A stretch of 48,617 bases of DNA from NCBI GenBank assembly GCA_903994635.1, contig CAJEXQ010000015.1:1-48617 (forward strand), written 5' to 3'. The translations under genes and the position numbers were made by a program. The notes below the pieces were generated by a model. The model was not told the DNA's origin, ran no database searches, and saw nothing but the letters and a program-made list of their open reading frames with translations. This document shows, piece after piece, positions 8,516 to 17,931 of this stretch. This DNA comes from an uncultured Chlorobiaceae bacterium (GTDB lineage Bacteria > Bacteroidota > Chlorobiia > Chlorobiales > Chlorobiaceae). Numbering within the stretch: the stretch's first letter is position 1; every line of letters starts with the position of its first letter.

Positions 8516-9769
8516 GTGCTTGACAGTAACTATTTCTACTATACCGACAAGAGGCTTAACTGTGATGAGGTGAGGCTTGAAGAGCTTGCAAGCACTTTTG
8601 GTACCCCTCTCTATGTCACTTCATCAAAAAGCCTTGTCGACAGCTACAACGCTTTCGAGCACGCTTTTCGGGCGTTACCCCATTTCACCTGTTATTCAGT
8701 CAAGGCAAACTTCAATTTGAGTGTTATCAGGGCTTTTGCGGAACTTGGCTGCGGGTGCGATGTCAATTCGGGCGGAGAGCTTTATCGGGCATTGCAGGCA
8801 GGCGTTGCTCCTGACAAAATTATTTTTGCCGGAGTGGGTAAAAAACATGAAGAAATTATGTATTCTTTGAAGTGTGGCGTATTCATGCTCAAGGCAGAGT
8901 CGATCTCGGAGCTTCGGTCTATCGATCGGATTGCAGGTGAGCTTGGCAAAATTGCTTCTGTAGCGTTACGGATTAATCCGAATGTGACGGCCGAAACCCA
9001 TCCCTACATTACGACGGGTGGCAGCAAGGAGAAGTTTGGCATAGATGAGGCGGAGATCCCGGAGGTGTTTGCGCTTCTCGGTCAGTTGCCGAACCTTCGT
9101 CTTATCGGTCTTGACATGCATATCGGGTCGCAGATTTTTGATCCTGAATATTATGTTGCAGCGACGGTGAAGCTGCTTGCTCTTTTCAATTTGTCGAAAA
9201 CTTTGGGATTTGCTGTTGAGTTCCTTGATATCGGTGGCGGCTTTCCGGTTACCTACGATCCTCTTAAACCAGCAACGCTGATTGAACGGTTTGCCGAGAA
9301 GCTTGTTCCAATGCTCCAACCCGCCGGTGTCACCGTAATTTTTGAACCCGGGCGCTACCTGGTTGCCAATGCCTCTGTGCTTCTGACAAAGATTCTTTAC
9401 AAGAAGCGCAACCATGCTGGCAAGGAGTTTTTAGTGGTTGATGCGGGGATGACTGAGCTGATTCGTCCGGCACTCTACCAATCGCACCATGAAGTTCAGG
9501 CTGTATCCCGGCATGACAAAACTGTTGTTGCCGATGTGGTCGGGCCGATATGCGAATCGAGCGACTTTTTTGCCCGTCATAGGGAAATTGATGCGGTTGA
9601 AGAGGGTGAACTGCTTGCGGTAATGTCGTGCGGTGCCTATGCCTCAGTTATGAGCAGCAACTACAACGGCAGGCTTCGACCGGCGGAGGTTATGGTGAAT
9701 GGAAGCGAAGTGAAACTTGTCCGCAAACGAGAGAGCTATGAGCAGCTCATCCTGAATGAGCTGCTCTGA
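8516..9769 (+). CDS. lysA: diaminopimelate decarboxylase
   Basis: Decarboxylates meso-diaminopimelate to L-lysine, the last step of lysine synthesis. The PLP lysine is in CYSVKAN, the glycine-rich phosphate loop in DIGGGFP, and the substrate and dimer-interface motifs EPGRYLV and CGAYASVMSSNYNGR are present. I chose GTG 8516 (417 residues), where VLDSNYFYYTDKRL matches the usual N-terminus. The open frame continues upstream to 8381 through an alternative ATG at 8438, but that 45-codon addition looks unrelated to the family and reads into the rpmG promoter area. The start is therefore moderately uncertain, while the function is not. It converges with metF, leaving only 13 bases between the stops. 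Confidence 0.9.
   Translation: MLDSNYFYYTDKRLNCDEVRLEELASTFGTPLYVTSSKSLVDSYNAFEHAFRALPHFTCYSVKANFNLSVIRAFAELGCGCDVNSGGELYRALQAGVAPDKIIFAGVGKKHEEIMYSLKCGVFMLKAESISELRSIDRIAGELGKIASVALRINPNVTAETHPYITTGGSKEKFGIDEAEIPEVFALLGQLPNLRLIGLDMHIGSQIFDPEYYVAATVKLLALFNLSKTLGFAVEFLDIGGGFPVTYDPLKPATLIERFAEKLVPMLQPAGVTVIFEPGRYLVANASVLLTKILYKKRNHAGKEFLVVDAGMTELIRPALYQSHHEVQAVSRHDKTVVADVVGPICESSDFFARHREIDAVEEGELLAVMSCGAYASVMSSNYNGRLRPAEVMVNGSEVKLVRKRESYEQLILNELL
9740..9766 (+). other. perfect 11-bp hairpin at the 3' end of lysA
   Basis: GAGCAGCTCAT (9740-9750) and ATGAGCTGCTC (9756-9766) are exact reverse complements across a 5-base loop. They end directly before the lysA stop codon. There is no T run, so it may be a 3'-end stabiliser or a barrier between the convergent lysA and metF transcripts rather than a classical terminator. 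Confidence 0.6.
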
Positions 9770-9782
9770 GAGGTGAGAGAGG

Positions 9783-10652
9783 TTATGGGTGCAGGTTTTT
9801 GAAGATTCTGAGAGTTGCATCGGCCATATTCAGGGTGTAAAAGTGAATCCCTTTGATATGATGGTCGATCAGCTCCTGAACCTGTGCTGTTGCCCACTCA
9901 ATGCCGATTGAGGCTACGTCGGTATCACTTTCGGCTTTCAGTATTTTTTTCAGGAGAGGCGCGGGAATTCTTGCGCCAAGTGCCAGCTCCGACATTCTTG
10001 TCATCCCTTTTTTTGTGCTGATTGGCATGATTCCCGGAATAATCGGCACCGTAATACCTGCTACCAGGCAGCGCTCCACAAAGTCGAAGTAGTCGCGGTT
10101 GTCGAAAAAGAGCTGAGTAACAATGTAGTCAGCTCCGGCATCGACTTTCTCTTTCAGGTACTCGATCTCTTTCAGTCTGTTCGGAGTTTCGGGATGCCCC
10201 TCCGGAAATCCTGCGACACCGATGCCGATTAAGGGGTAGTTGGTTTTGATGAAGCGGACAAGATCAATGGCATGAGGAAAATCTTTGACGGCATCCTCAA
10301 TGGACTCTGTTCCCGCTGGTTTGTCGCCTCTAAGGGCAAGGACGTTGTTGATGCCTTTTTCCAGATAGTTCTGGAGAATGGTTCCCGTCTCCCCGGTGTC
10401 GGAACAGATGCAGGTAAGGTGCGATACGACGGTCAGCCCCGTCTCCTGCTGAATCTTTGTTACCAGGTCATGGGTTCTTGAACGGGTCGATCCGCCAGCA
10501 CCATAAGTTACACTGACGTAGGAGGGGCTGAGTGGTGCGAGTGCAGCGATGGTTTTGAACAGCGTCTCCCACTCTTCATCTTTTTTCGGAGGAAAGAACT
10601 CGAAACTGAAGACAGGTTTGGCGGCAGAACTCAATATTTCTTTGACAAGCAT
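9783..10652 (-). CDS. metF: 5,10-methylenetetrahydrofolate reductase
   Basis: A 289-residue FAD enzyme that reduces 5,10-methylene-THF to 5-methyl-THF, the methyl donor for methionine synthesis. Visible family motifs are FSFEFFPPKKDEEWE near residue 15, YVSVTYGAGGSTR near 45, LALRGDKP near 105, ADYIVTQLFFDN near 180 and PIIPGIMPI near 205. Length and start (MLVKEILSSA) are normal. It has no adjacent methionine genes. It faces lysA and is divergent from the ComEC-like gene, with only 66 bases between them that must hold both promoters. Confidence 0.93.
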   Translation of the reverse strand: MLVKEILSSAAKPVFSFEFFPPKKDEEWETLFKTIAALAPLSPSYVSVTYGAGGSTRSRTHDLVTKIQQETGLTVVSHLTCICSDTGETGTILQNYLEKGINNVLALRGDKPAGTESIEDAVKDFPHAIDLVRFIKTNYPLIGIGVAGFPEGHPETPNRLKEIEYLKEKVDAGADYIVTQLFFDNRDYFDFVERCLVAGITVPIIPGIMPISTKKGMTRMSELALGARIPAPLLKKILKAESDTDVASIGIEWATAQVQELIDHHIKGIHFYTLNMADATLRIFKNLHP

Positions 10653-10718
10653 GCAGAGAGTGAGGATTAGCGTTTGGAGGCTTGAATATAAAAAAAGAGA
10701 ATATACAAAAACAATGGT

Positions 10719-12968
10719 GTGCCTAACGTAAAAAATATAAAGGGTCTGCGGCTGCCCCTACAGTTTTCGATGGCACCCTATCCGGCGGTGCGTCTGCTTG
10801 TGGTGATTGTTTTGGGGATCCTGGCCGGTGTAAACTTCTCTCTTCCGCTGGAGAGGTGGTTGCTCTTGTGCGCTTTCGCCCTTTTCGTTCTTCTGGCAAC
10901 TCTCCTTTATGAAAAGATCAAATGCCCAGGATCTCCCTTCCCACTCTTTTTCAGTGCGATCAGCTACACTCTTTTCGTTCTCTTCTGCTTTGCCGCCTTC
11001 AGCAGCTACCGGCAGGACTATACGCCCCGTGACGGGCTCTTGCCTTTTTGTGGTAAAAACGTACTGATTTACGGATACATTGACGGACGACCAAGTTTTT
11101 CCGAATCGGGCGCTGGCTGGGTTATGGAGGTTGAGGAGGTTTTTGATAACGGCAGGACGGTGAAATTGCATGACCGGGCAAAGGTTTTCATGCGCAATGG
11201 GGGGCAGCCGGGCACCAGGGTTCAGAATGGGGATATGGTGCGGGTGAAGGGGAAGCTCGATCTTATCGCAGAAGCCTCCAACAGGGGCGAGTATGACCCC
11301 CGCAAGGCCGGGCGCATGAAGCAGATTTCGGTACAACTCTACTGCGCCGGACCTTGGCAGGTGCTGAGAGATGGCACTTCGAGGCTTAATGGCTTTGAGC
11401 GCTTTATTGTTCAGCCCACCTACAATTATATCATGAAGAGCCTTGAAGAGCTGATTCCGGAGGGGCAGGAGCGCAAGCTCTCATCCGGAGTGATCACTGG
11501 CGAACGGGAGAGCATGTCGGAGGAGGTTTTTGAGGCTTTCAAGATGACGGGTACCGCCCATATTCTTGCGGTATCGGGGATGAATGTAGGGTTACTCGCC
11601 CTTGTTATCCAGATTTTTCTCCAGCGAATGAAAATTACTACCATCGGGCGGTGGCTCTCTTTCCTGCTTTTTGTTTTTATCCTGATTGTCTACTGTTACG
11701 TTACCGGTAACTCGGCCTCAGTCAAACGAGCCGCCTTTATGGCGCTGGTGCTGATAGGGGGAGAGGCGCTCGGCAGGAAAACCTGGCCCGTGAACTCACT
11801 CGCCCTGGCCGATATTCTTATTCTTCTCTCTGACCCTCTTGATCTGTTGAATCCCGGATTTTTAATGACCAATGGCGCTGTCCTGGCAATATTTCTTATT
11901 TATCCCCTTTTTGTCCCTTCGCCTCAAAAAGGGGGAGGGTTTCTGCGGGCCGTCGCAACTGCCTTGCTTAGCAGCGTCATGATCACTCTTGCAGCCATTA
12001 TTGGAGTTTCACCCGTGATTGCCTACTATTTTGGCACCTTTTCTGTGATCAGTATTCTCGCCAATATCCCGGTCGTGTTCTTTTCCACCCTGCTGATGTA
12101 CGCTCTTGTCCCTATGCTTTTGGTGAACCTTGTGTCGGGCTATGCGGCCACCTTTTTTGCCGCAAGCTCTTTTTTTCTTGCCGAGCTGACTCTTCACTCA
12201 GCCCTCTGGTTCAGCCGTGCTCCCTTCGCCTCCATCACCATCAAACCCGATGCAATAGAGGTTTGGATCTATTATGCAATGCTCGGTATTTTACTTTTTT
12301 TTATTAATCGAAAAGCCTGGGGAAAGGTTGCGGTGACGCTCCTCCTCGGAGCAAACATGCTCTTCTGGTACTCCTTTTGTCTGCAACCTCAGCCCGTTGC
12401 ACCCGCTATGGTAACAGTTAATCTCGGAAAAAATCTTGCGACACTCTTTTCTTCAGGCAGTGAAACCGTGTTGATTGATGCAGGCAAGGCACCTCGTGAC
12501 CAGAAGCGTATTACCCGGCAGATTTCCGAATACGGACTCGGCGCTCCGGCAGCCGCAGTGCAGTTTTACACCCCCGACACCCTCATTGCGCAGGTGCCCG
12601 CCCGTAAACACCTTCTCCTGGCTGATACCACCCTTATATTGCCCACCATGGTCATTGTACGCCCCGAAGAGAAGGTGATCAAAATTTGGAGCCGCAGCCG
12701 TTCAATGCTCATGGTGTCGGGCACAAGCCGCCTGAAAGAGGAGGAGCTCTATAAGGCTGATATTGCCGTGCTCTGGGTCTACCGCTTTGCCGACAAACAG
12801 CAGCAGCAGATTGGTTCGTGGCTTGGTTATGCGAAACCGAAACGGTGCATTCTTGTTCCCGGCTCTTTTTTGTCGCATGTTCAGCTTGTTGCCTTGCATC
12901 GATTTGCTGTGGAGCATCCGGGGGTAGAAGTGCGCAGCAAGTCGCAGCAAGTAGTAGTGAGGCAGTAG
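10719..12968 (+). CDS. comEC: ComEC/Rec2-family DNA-uptake channel protein
   Basis: A 749-residue polytopic membrane protein. Residues about 20-90 contain the first membrane helices, 95-235 an OB-like DUF4131 domain, and 250-530 the Competence domain with GVITGERESMSEEVFEAFKMTGTAHILAVSGMNVG and many hydrophobic helices. The last 190 residues correspond to the metallo-beta-lactamase-like domain (VTVNLGKNLATLFSSG, VLIDAGK), but no HxHxDH metal motif is present. In competent bacteria the family carries single-stranded DNA across the inner membrane. No other competence genes lie nearby. GTG 10719 has no ribosome site; the ATG at 10770 (MAPYPAVRLLVV) is an equally likely start. Confidence 0.85.
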   Translation: MPNVKNIKGLRLPLQFSMAPYPAVRLLVVIVLGILAGVNFSLPLERWLLLCAFALFVLLATLLYEKIKCPGSPFPLFFSAISYTLFVLFCFAAFSSYRQDYTPRDGLLPFCGKNVLIYGYIDGRPSFSESGAGWVMEVEEVFDNGRTVKLHDRAKVFMRNGGQPGTRVQNGDMVRVKGKLDLIAEASNRGEYDPRKAGRMKQISVQLYCAGPWQVLRDGTSRLNGFERFIVQPTYNYIMKSLEELIPEGQERKLSSGVITGERESMSEEVFEAFKMTGTAHILAVSGMNVGLLALVIQIFLQRMKITTIGRWLSFLLFVFILIVYCYVTGNSASVKRAAFMALVLIGGEALGRKTWPVNSLALADILILLSDPLDLLNPGFLMTNGAVLAIFLIYPLFVPSPQKGGGFLRAVATALLSSVMITLAAIIGVSPVIAYYFGTFSVISILANIPVVFFSTLLMYALVPMLLVNLVSGYAATFFAASSFFLAELTLHSALWFSRAPFASITIKPDAIEVWIYYAMLGILLFFINRKAWGKVAVTLLLGANMLFWYSFCLQPQPVAPAMVTVNLGKNLATLFSSGSETVLIDAGKAPRDQKRITRQISEYGLGAPAAAVQFYTPDTLIAQVPARKHLLLADTTLILPTMVIVRPEEKVIKIWSRSRSMLMVSGTSRLKEEELYKADIAVLWVYRFADKQQQQIGSWLGYAKPKRCILVPGSFLSHVQLVALHRFAVEHPGVEVRSKSQQVVVRQ

Positions 12969-13035
12969 GATTATCGTGTATTTTTTTCTGATTTGTTATC
13001 TTACAGCCAGTAACGGCTGGTCATCAATTACACTC

Positions 13036-15603
13036 ATGAATAACCCCACTAAAAGCGAGCAATTTGCCGGTCTTTCAGAGGTCGAAGCGGCAGAACGGTT
13101 GGCCGTGGAAGGGTATAATGAGCTGCCATCCGCAGGGGCGCGTGGTATTTTTTCTCTTGCCTTTGGCGTTGTTTGTGAACCGATGTTCCTTCTTCTGGTT
13201 GCCTGCGGGGTTGTTTATCTGCTGCTTGGCGATCTCCAGGAGGCGTTGATGCTTCTTGGTTTTGTTTTTTTTGTTATGGGGTTGACCCTCTATCAGGAGA
13301 GAAAAACAGAGCATGCACTGGATGCCTTGCGTGATCTTTCGAGCCCTCGTGCCCAGGTTGTCAGGGAGGGCACAGAACGGCGTATTGCGGGGCGTGAGGT
13401 GGTGGTGGGGGATATTCTTGTTGTCAGTGAGGGAGATCGTGTCGCTGCCGATGCACTGCTTCTTTCGTGCCTGAATCTTTCGGTAGATGAATCTCTGTTG
13501 ACTGGTGAGTCGGTGCCAGTCCGAAAATCAGAAGATGAGCAGGAGGGAAAAGAGCTTCGCCCGGGTGGGGATGATCAGCCTTTCATCTATTCGGGCACCA
13601 TGGTGGTTCAGGGGCAGGGGATAGCGCGGGTTATTGCCACTGGCATTGAGACGGAAATCGGGAAGATTGGCAAGGTGTTGCTCTCTGTTGAGCCAGAAGA
13701 GACGCTTTTGCAGAGGGAGACTGGGCGATGGGTACGTCATCTTGCGCTTGTCGGACTCTCGCTGTGTTTTCTTGTCATTATTTTCTACAGTCTGACACGT
13801 GGAGACTGGCTGAATGGATTGCTGGCCGGTGTTACTCTTGCGATGGCAACACTCCCTGAAGAGCTGCCTGTTGTTTTGAGCATTTTTCTTGCCATGGGTG
13901 CCTGGCGCATTTCAAAAAAACAGGTGCTTACCCGCCGGATGCCAGCCATTGAAACACTTGGCTCTGCAACGGTTCTTTGCGTTGACAAGACCGGTACGCT
14001 GACCATGAATTGCATGACGCTCAGCAAGCTTTTCGCTGGCGGAGAACTTCTTGATGTTGCTTCACTTTCACGGCGTGAAATACCGGAAAGCTTTCATGAA
14101 CTTGTTGAATTCAGTATTCTTGGCAGTCAGCTTGACCCTTTTGATCCGATGGAAAAAGCTATCAAGGAGTCAGGTGACAACTTTCTGACGGAGACTGAGC
14201 ATTTGCACAAGGATTGGGATCTGGTGCATGAATATCCCTTGTCCAAAGAGCTGCTTTCAATTTCCCGCGTATGGAAAGCATCGGAAAGGGAAGAGCATAT
14301 CATTGCCTCCAAAGGTGCGCCTGAAGCAATTCTGGATCTTTGCCATTGTGATGAGCCTGAAAGAGTTCGGCTATCCCTTCATATTACTGAAATGGCTGAT
14401 CAGGGGTTGCGGGTATTGGGGGTGGCACGGGCATTTTTTCAGCAGCCGTTATTGCCGGGTGAGCAGCATGATTTTGATTTTGAGTTTCTTGGCTTGATTG
14501 GGCTGGCTGACCCTGTGCGTCCTACCGTGCCCTCAGCTATAGCCGAATGTTACAGTGCAGGGATTCGTGTAGTGATGATCACCGGCGATTATTCGGGTAC
14601 GGCACGCAATATTGCCCGGCAGATTGGACTAAAAAAAGCTGAGGCCTGTATTACTGGCCCTGAAATACAGTCTATGACCGATAGTGAGCTGCAGTCGAGA
14701 ATTAATGAGGTGAATATTTTTGCAAGGGTTGTGCCGGAGCAGAAATTGCGTCTGGTGACCGCGCTCAAGGCTAACGGGGAAATTGTTGCCATGACTGGCG
14801 ATGGGGTGAATGATGCTCCGGCGCTGAAGGCGGCCAATATTGGCATAGCCATGGGCGGACGAGGAACGGATGTTGCCCGTGAATCAGCCTCATTGGTGCT
14901 GCTTGATGACGATTTTTCCTCAATTGTGCAGGCCATAAAGCTTGGTCGCAGGATCTTTGACAATATCAGCAAAGCCATTGCTTACATTATCGCCATCCAT
15001 ATTCCTATTGCAGGTATCTCCCTTTTTCCTGTCTTTTTTCAGTGGCCGCTTCTCTTGCTGCCTGCGCATATTGCATTTCTGCAATTGATCATTGATCCCT
15101 CTTGCTCCATCGTTTTTGAAGCTGAGGGGGAGGAGAGTGATGTCATGATGCGCCCGCCACGGAACTCCAGAGAACCGTTATTTACCCGCAGGACTCTTTT
15201 CCTGAGTCTGATGCAGGGCTGCACGGTTCTTGTGGTTGTTCTTGCTGTTTTCTGGTTTGCACTTTCAAAGGGAGAGAGCGAGCAAGAGGTACGTGCGTTA
15301 ACATTTACGACGTTGATGATTTCCAATCTTGGTCTGATTCTGACCAACCGTTCATGGAGCCGCACTTTCGCAGCAACGCTGCGGGTTCCCAATATGGCCT
15401 TGTTCCCGGTGGTTGTCGGGGCACTGCTCTTTTTGGGTGTTGTGCTCTATATTCCATTTTTTGTTACTCTTTTCAGATTTTCTGCACTTCATCCCCGTGA
15501 TCTTTTGCTCTGTTTCGCTGCCGGTCTTGGAAGTGTTTTGTGGTTTGAAGGGATGAAATGGTTCGGCGCACGGAAGAGGAAACAGAACCGTGTTTTGGTT
15601 TAA
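13036..15603 (+). CDS. P-type cation-transporting ATPase (P2-like, substrate unassigned)
   Basis: An 855-residue P-type ATPase. It has the actuator loop LTGES near residue 155, the phosphorylation site DKTGTLT near 317, the hinge TGDGVNDAPALKAA near 587, and about ten membrane helices. The fourth helix reads MATLPEELPVVLS, where classical Ca2+ pumps have PEGLP. The sixth reads LQLIIDPSCSIVFEAEGEE, where they have NLVTDG-type residues. The ion therefore cannot be called Ca2+ with confidence. ATG 13036 (MNNPTKSEQFAGLSEVEAAERL) is preferred over GTG 12976, because the family N-terminus starts about there. The stop overlaps the convergent gene's stop in a shared TTAA. A second, different P-type ATPase is at 34399. 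Confidence 0.88.
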   Translation: MNNPTKSEQFAGLSEVEAAERLAVEGYNELPSAGARGIFSLAFGVVCEPMFLLLVACGVVYLLLGDLQEALMLLGFVFFVMGLTLYQERKTEHALDALRDLSSPRAQVVREGTERRIAGREVVVGDILVVSEGDRVAADALLLSCLNLSVDESLLTGESVPVRKSEDEQEGKELRPGGDDQPFIYSGTMVVQGQGIARVIATGIETEIGKIGKVLLSVEPEETLLQRETGRWVRHLALVGLSLCFLVIIFYSLTRGDWLNGLLAGVTLAMATLPEELPVVLSIFLAMGAWRISKKQVLTRRMPAIETLGSATVLCVDKTGTLTMNCMTLSKLFAGGELLDVASLSRREIPESFHELVEFSILGSQLDPFDPMEKAIKESGDNFLTETEHLHKDWDLVHEYPLSKELLSISRVWKASEREEHIIASKGAPEAILDLCHCDEPERVRLSLHITEMADQGLRVLGVARAFFQQPLLPGEQHDFDFEFLGLIGLADPVRPTVPSAIAECYSAGIRVVMITGDYSGTARNIARQIGLKKAEACITGPEIQSMTDSELQSRINEVNIFARVVPEQKLRLVTALKANGEIVAMTGDGVNDAPALKAANIGIAMGGRGTDVARESASLVLLDDDFSSIVQAIKLGRRIFDNISKAIAYIIAIHIPIAGISLFPVFFQWPLLLLPAHIAFLQLIIDPSCSIVFEAEGEESDVMMRPPRNSREPLFTRRTLFLSLMQGCTVLVVVLAVFWFALSKGESEQEVRALTFTTLMISNLGLILTNRSWSRTFAATLRVPNMALFPVVVGALLFLGVVLYIPFFVTLFRFSALHPRDLLLCFAAGLGSVLWFEGMKWFGARKRKQNRVLV

Positions 15604-16625
15604 TGTATCCGTGCCTTCAGCAGCAACGGAAGGTGGTCGGAGTATCCACCCTTGTATTTTCTCTTTTCATACGTTGGATAAGGCCTGGTGCCAGTATCTT
15701 CCAGTTGGCGGGAAAAATAGAAGCAGCGGAATGCCTCTTGTGGCGCAAAGAGCCCGCTATTGTCGAGCATACCGGCAGTCAGGAGGATATGGTCGATTTG
15801 TTCCCAGCGTTTGTTGTAGAAGTAACTGCCGATTCCCTCGTAGCCGCTCCAGCAGTTGTAGAGAAGTGTGCTGCTGTTTGCCTTGACGCTCTCTGCGTCA
15901 AATGTAGAACCGAGTGTCTGCTTCAGCGACCTGTTGTTTGGCTCATCGTTGAAGTCGCCCATAACGACAATATCCGCTTTCAAATTACCAACAAGCAGGC
16001 TGTCGAGAATGTGCCGGGTCACTTTTGCGGCAGCAATCCGTTTCGTTTCAGTCCACCCGGTGTCAAAGGAGCGTGACGGCCAGTGGTTCAGGATAACGTG
16101 AAACGGGTTTCCGTTGGCAAAAAATCCGGCAACGATGATTTTTCTTGTCCGTCTGCCTGCAAGAGGAATTGAGTAGGCTTTTGACGCTCCGGGGCGAAGT
16201 GTTTGCGGGTTGTAGGCAAGGCCGATATCAATGCCCCTTGGATCGGGCGACTCATAGTAGATTGTTTTGTAATTGACACCCTGGAGTCCGGCAAGTGTTT
16301 CATCAAAGAGTGTATGGTTTTCAACTTCCGCAAATGCGAGTACATCGGGGTATTTCCTGTAGTCGGGATGCGCCTCAACTGCTGTCAGGAGATGGCGGAT
16401 GCGCATTTGTTTGAGGATAAGTTTTTTTTCTGTCCATTGCAGTTTTCCCCCGGGAGTGAAATCATCATCTTCTGTTTGGGGGTCATTGGAGGTATCAAAG
16501 AGATTTTCAACGTTCCACCACATAAAGAGTACAGTTTTTTCCTGTTTTGGACGTCCGGCGACTGGAAGGGAAATACATGACGCTGTGTTGAGCAGGAGAA
16601 AAAAGCAACAGAGTAATTTTTGCAT
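15600..16625 (-). CDS. exported endonuclease/exonuclease/phosphatase-fold protein
   Basis: A 341-residue protein with an N-terminal signal sequence (MQKLLCCFFLLLNTASC); the cysteine at 17 could be a weak lipobox. The EEP fold motifs are WWNVENLFD near 37 (metal-binding Asn), FAEVENH near 98 (catalytic Glu), ILNHWPSR near 177, VMGDFNDEPNN near 223 (Asp/Asn) and GYSDHLPLLL at the C-terminus (Asp-His). These catalytic positions are intact, so a metal-dependent phosphodiesterase or DNase outside the cytoplasm is likely. The substrate could be extracellular DNA, RNA or phospholipid. Relatives are common in Bacteroidetes and Chlorobi. Its stop overlaps that of the P-type ATPase gene. Confidence 0.82.
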   Translation of the reverse strand: MQKLLCCFFLLLNTASCISLPVAGRPKQEKTVLFMWWNVENLFDTSNDPQTEDDDFTPGGKLQWTEKKLILKQMRIRHLLTAVEAHPDYRKYPDVLAFAEVENHTLFDETLAGLQGVNYKTIYYESPDPRGIDIGLAYNPQTLRPGASKAYSIPLAGRRTRKIIVAGFFANGNPFHVILNHWPSRSFDTGWTETKRIAAAKVTRHILDSLLVGNLKADIVVMGDFNDEPNNRSLKQTLGSTFDAESVKANSSTLLYNCWSGYEGIGSYFYNKRWEQIDHILLTAGMLDNSGLFAPQEAFRCFYFSRQLEDTGTRPYPTYEKRKYKGGYSDHLPLLLKARIH

Positions 16626-16729
16626 AACCTCTTTCTGTGTAATTTTTTTTCTTTACCATAATGATTATGTAACTTAACCGGGATTTTTAATTTTCTCAAT
16701 ACTTTTTCTCTAACGATCCGGAAAGCATT

Positions 16730-17131
16730 ATGATCCAGCAGAGTGATGTCAAAGGGCGGGCGAAAGATATCCTCGAAGAGACCCTTGACAGGGAGGCGGT
16801 TATTGTGTTGGCCCGGATTTCTGAAGAGATGCAACTGCTTTTTCTGGCACATCCGGAACCCGGAGGGGAGAAGGTTAAAGAGGTCGTGACCGGTTTTTTT
16901 CTTGAAAACGGTAAATCGGAGCAGTTTATTGACGATTGGATCAAAACATCTCAAGAGTACAGTCGCACGAGGGGGTTGAGTGAGCATGATCAGCCGAAAG
17001 CAATGCTCTCGGATCTTGGTGTCTTCAGGTTTATGAATTTTTTGAGAGACAAGGGACTGACTGACGATCAGATCACTATCGTGCTTACAGGGGCGGTTCA
17101 GCAGGCAGCTTCTGACCAAAAGGAAGAGTGA
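16730..17131 (+). CDS. conserved small helical protein of unknown function
   Basis: A 133-residue, acidic, mainly helical protein (MIQQSDVKGRAKDILEE to QQAASDQKEE). It has no signal peptide, no membrane segment and no motif I can assign. It is the first gene of a plus-strand run ending with metG and lies 67 bases before purC. Codon use and composition match its neighbours, and it fills the space between two well-supported genes, which supports it as real. The gap of about 100 bases to the divergent nuclease gene likely holds its promoter. Confidence 0.7.
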   Translation: MIQQSDVKGRAKDILEETLDREAVIVLARISEEMQLLFLAHPEPGGEKVKEVVTGFFLENGKSEQFIDDWIKTSQEYSRTRGLSEHDQPKAMLSDLGVFRFMNFLRDKGLTDDQITIVLTGAVQQAASDQKEE

Positions 17132-17198
17132 CAGCTTACGGCTCAACAACAGTGTGTTGCCAGCAAGAGACATTAAATCATAAAAATGCTTTTTAATC

Positions 17199-17912
17199 AT
17201 GAACAAGAGTAGACAGCTTTACGAGGGCAAGGCTAAGAAGGTTTTTTTGACGGAGGAAGATAAAGAGTTGGTGATTCAGGAGTTCAAGGACGATGCTACT
17301 GCGTTCAATAACAAGAAAAAAGGGACTATTGCCGAGAAGGGTGTTGTGAACAATGCCATTTCCTGCAAGCTCTTTACCCTGCTTGAAGCGAACGGCATCC
17401 GTACCCATCTTGTTGAAAAGCTCTCTGATCGTGATATGCTGTGTCGGTATCTCGATATTATCAAGGTTGAGGTTGTGGTGCGTAACATTGCCGCTGGTTC
17501 GCTGGTGAAGCGGTACGGCTTTAAGGAGGGCACAGTGCTCGAAAAGCCGATTGTCGAGTTCTATCTGAAGGATGACGATCTTGATGATCCGCTGATGAAC
17601 GAGTCTCATGCTGTGGCGCTTGGTGTTGCCACTCTTGAGGAGCTTGCCATTCTGAAAAACCGGGCAGAAGCCATTAATGCAGTGCTCAGCAAGTTTTTTG
17701 CGGAAAGAAAACTGAAGCTTGTTGACTTCAAACTTGAGTTCGGTCGCCATAATGGTGAAATTTTGCTTGGCGATGAGATAAGCCCGGATACCTGTCGCTT
17801 CTGGGATCTTGAGACGAACGAGAAAATGGACAAGGATCGTTTCCGCTTTGACCTTGGCGGTGTTGAGGATGCTTACAGTGAGGTGCAGAGAAGAGTGCTT
17901 GATTTTGACTGA
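17199..17912 (+). CDS. purC: phosphoribosylaminoimidazole-succinocarboxamide synthase
   Basis: A 237-residue SAICAR synthetase, which joins aspartate to CAIR using ATP in purine synthesis. Family motifs seen are LYEGKAKKVF at residues 7-16, DDATAFNNKKK near 30, VVVRNIAAGSLVKRYG near 92, and the C-terminal LEFGRHNGEILLGDEISPDTCRFWD near 178-203. It is full length and has the short bacterial form without a PurE fusion. No other purine gene is nearby; it is embedded in the mixed housekeeping run 16.7-25.8 kb, with dedA 19 bases downstream. Confidence 0.96.
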   Translation: MNKSRQLYEGKAKKVFLTEEDKELVIQEFKDDATAFNNKKKGTIAEKGVVNNAISCKLFTLLEANGIRTHLVEKLSDRDMLCRYLDIIKVEVVVRNIAAGSLVKRYGFKEGTVLEKPIVEFYLKDDDLDDPLMNESHAVALGVATLEELAILKNRAEAINAVLSKFFAERKLKLVDFKLEFGRHNGEILLGDEISPDTCRFWDLETNEKMDKDRFRFDLGGVEDAYSEVQRRVLDFD

Positions 17913-17931
17913 ATGAGTTTAACGGGTTGTA

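Noticed and set aside
15558..16076. A 172-codon plus-strand frame after the P-type ATPase
   Set aside because: It is antisense to the nuclease-like gene, whose catalytic motifs are intact on the other strand.
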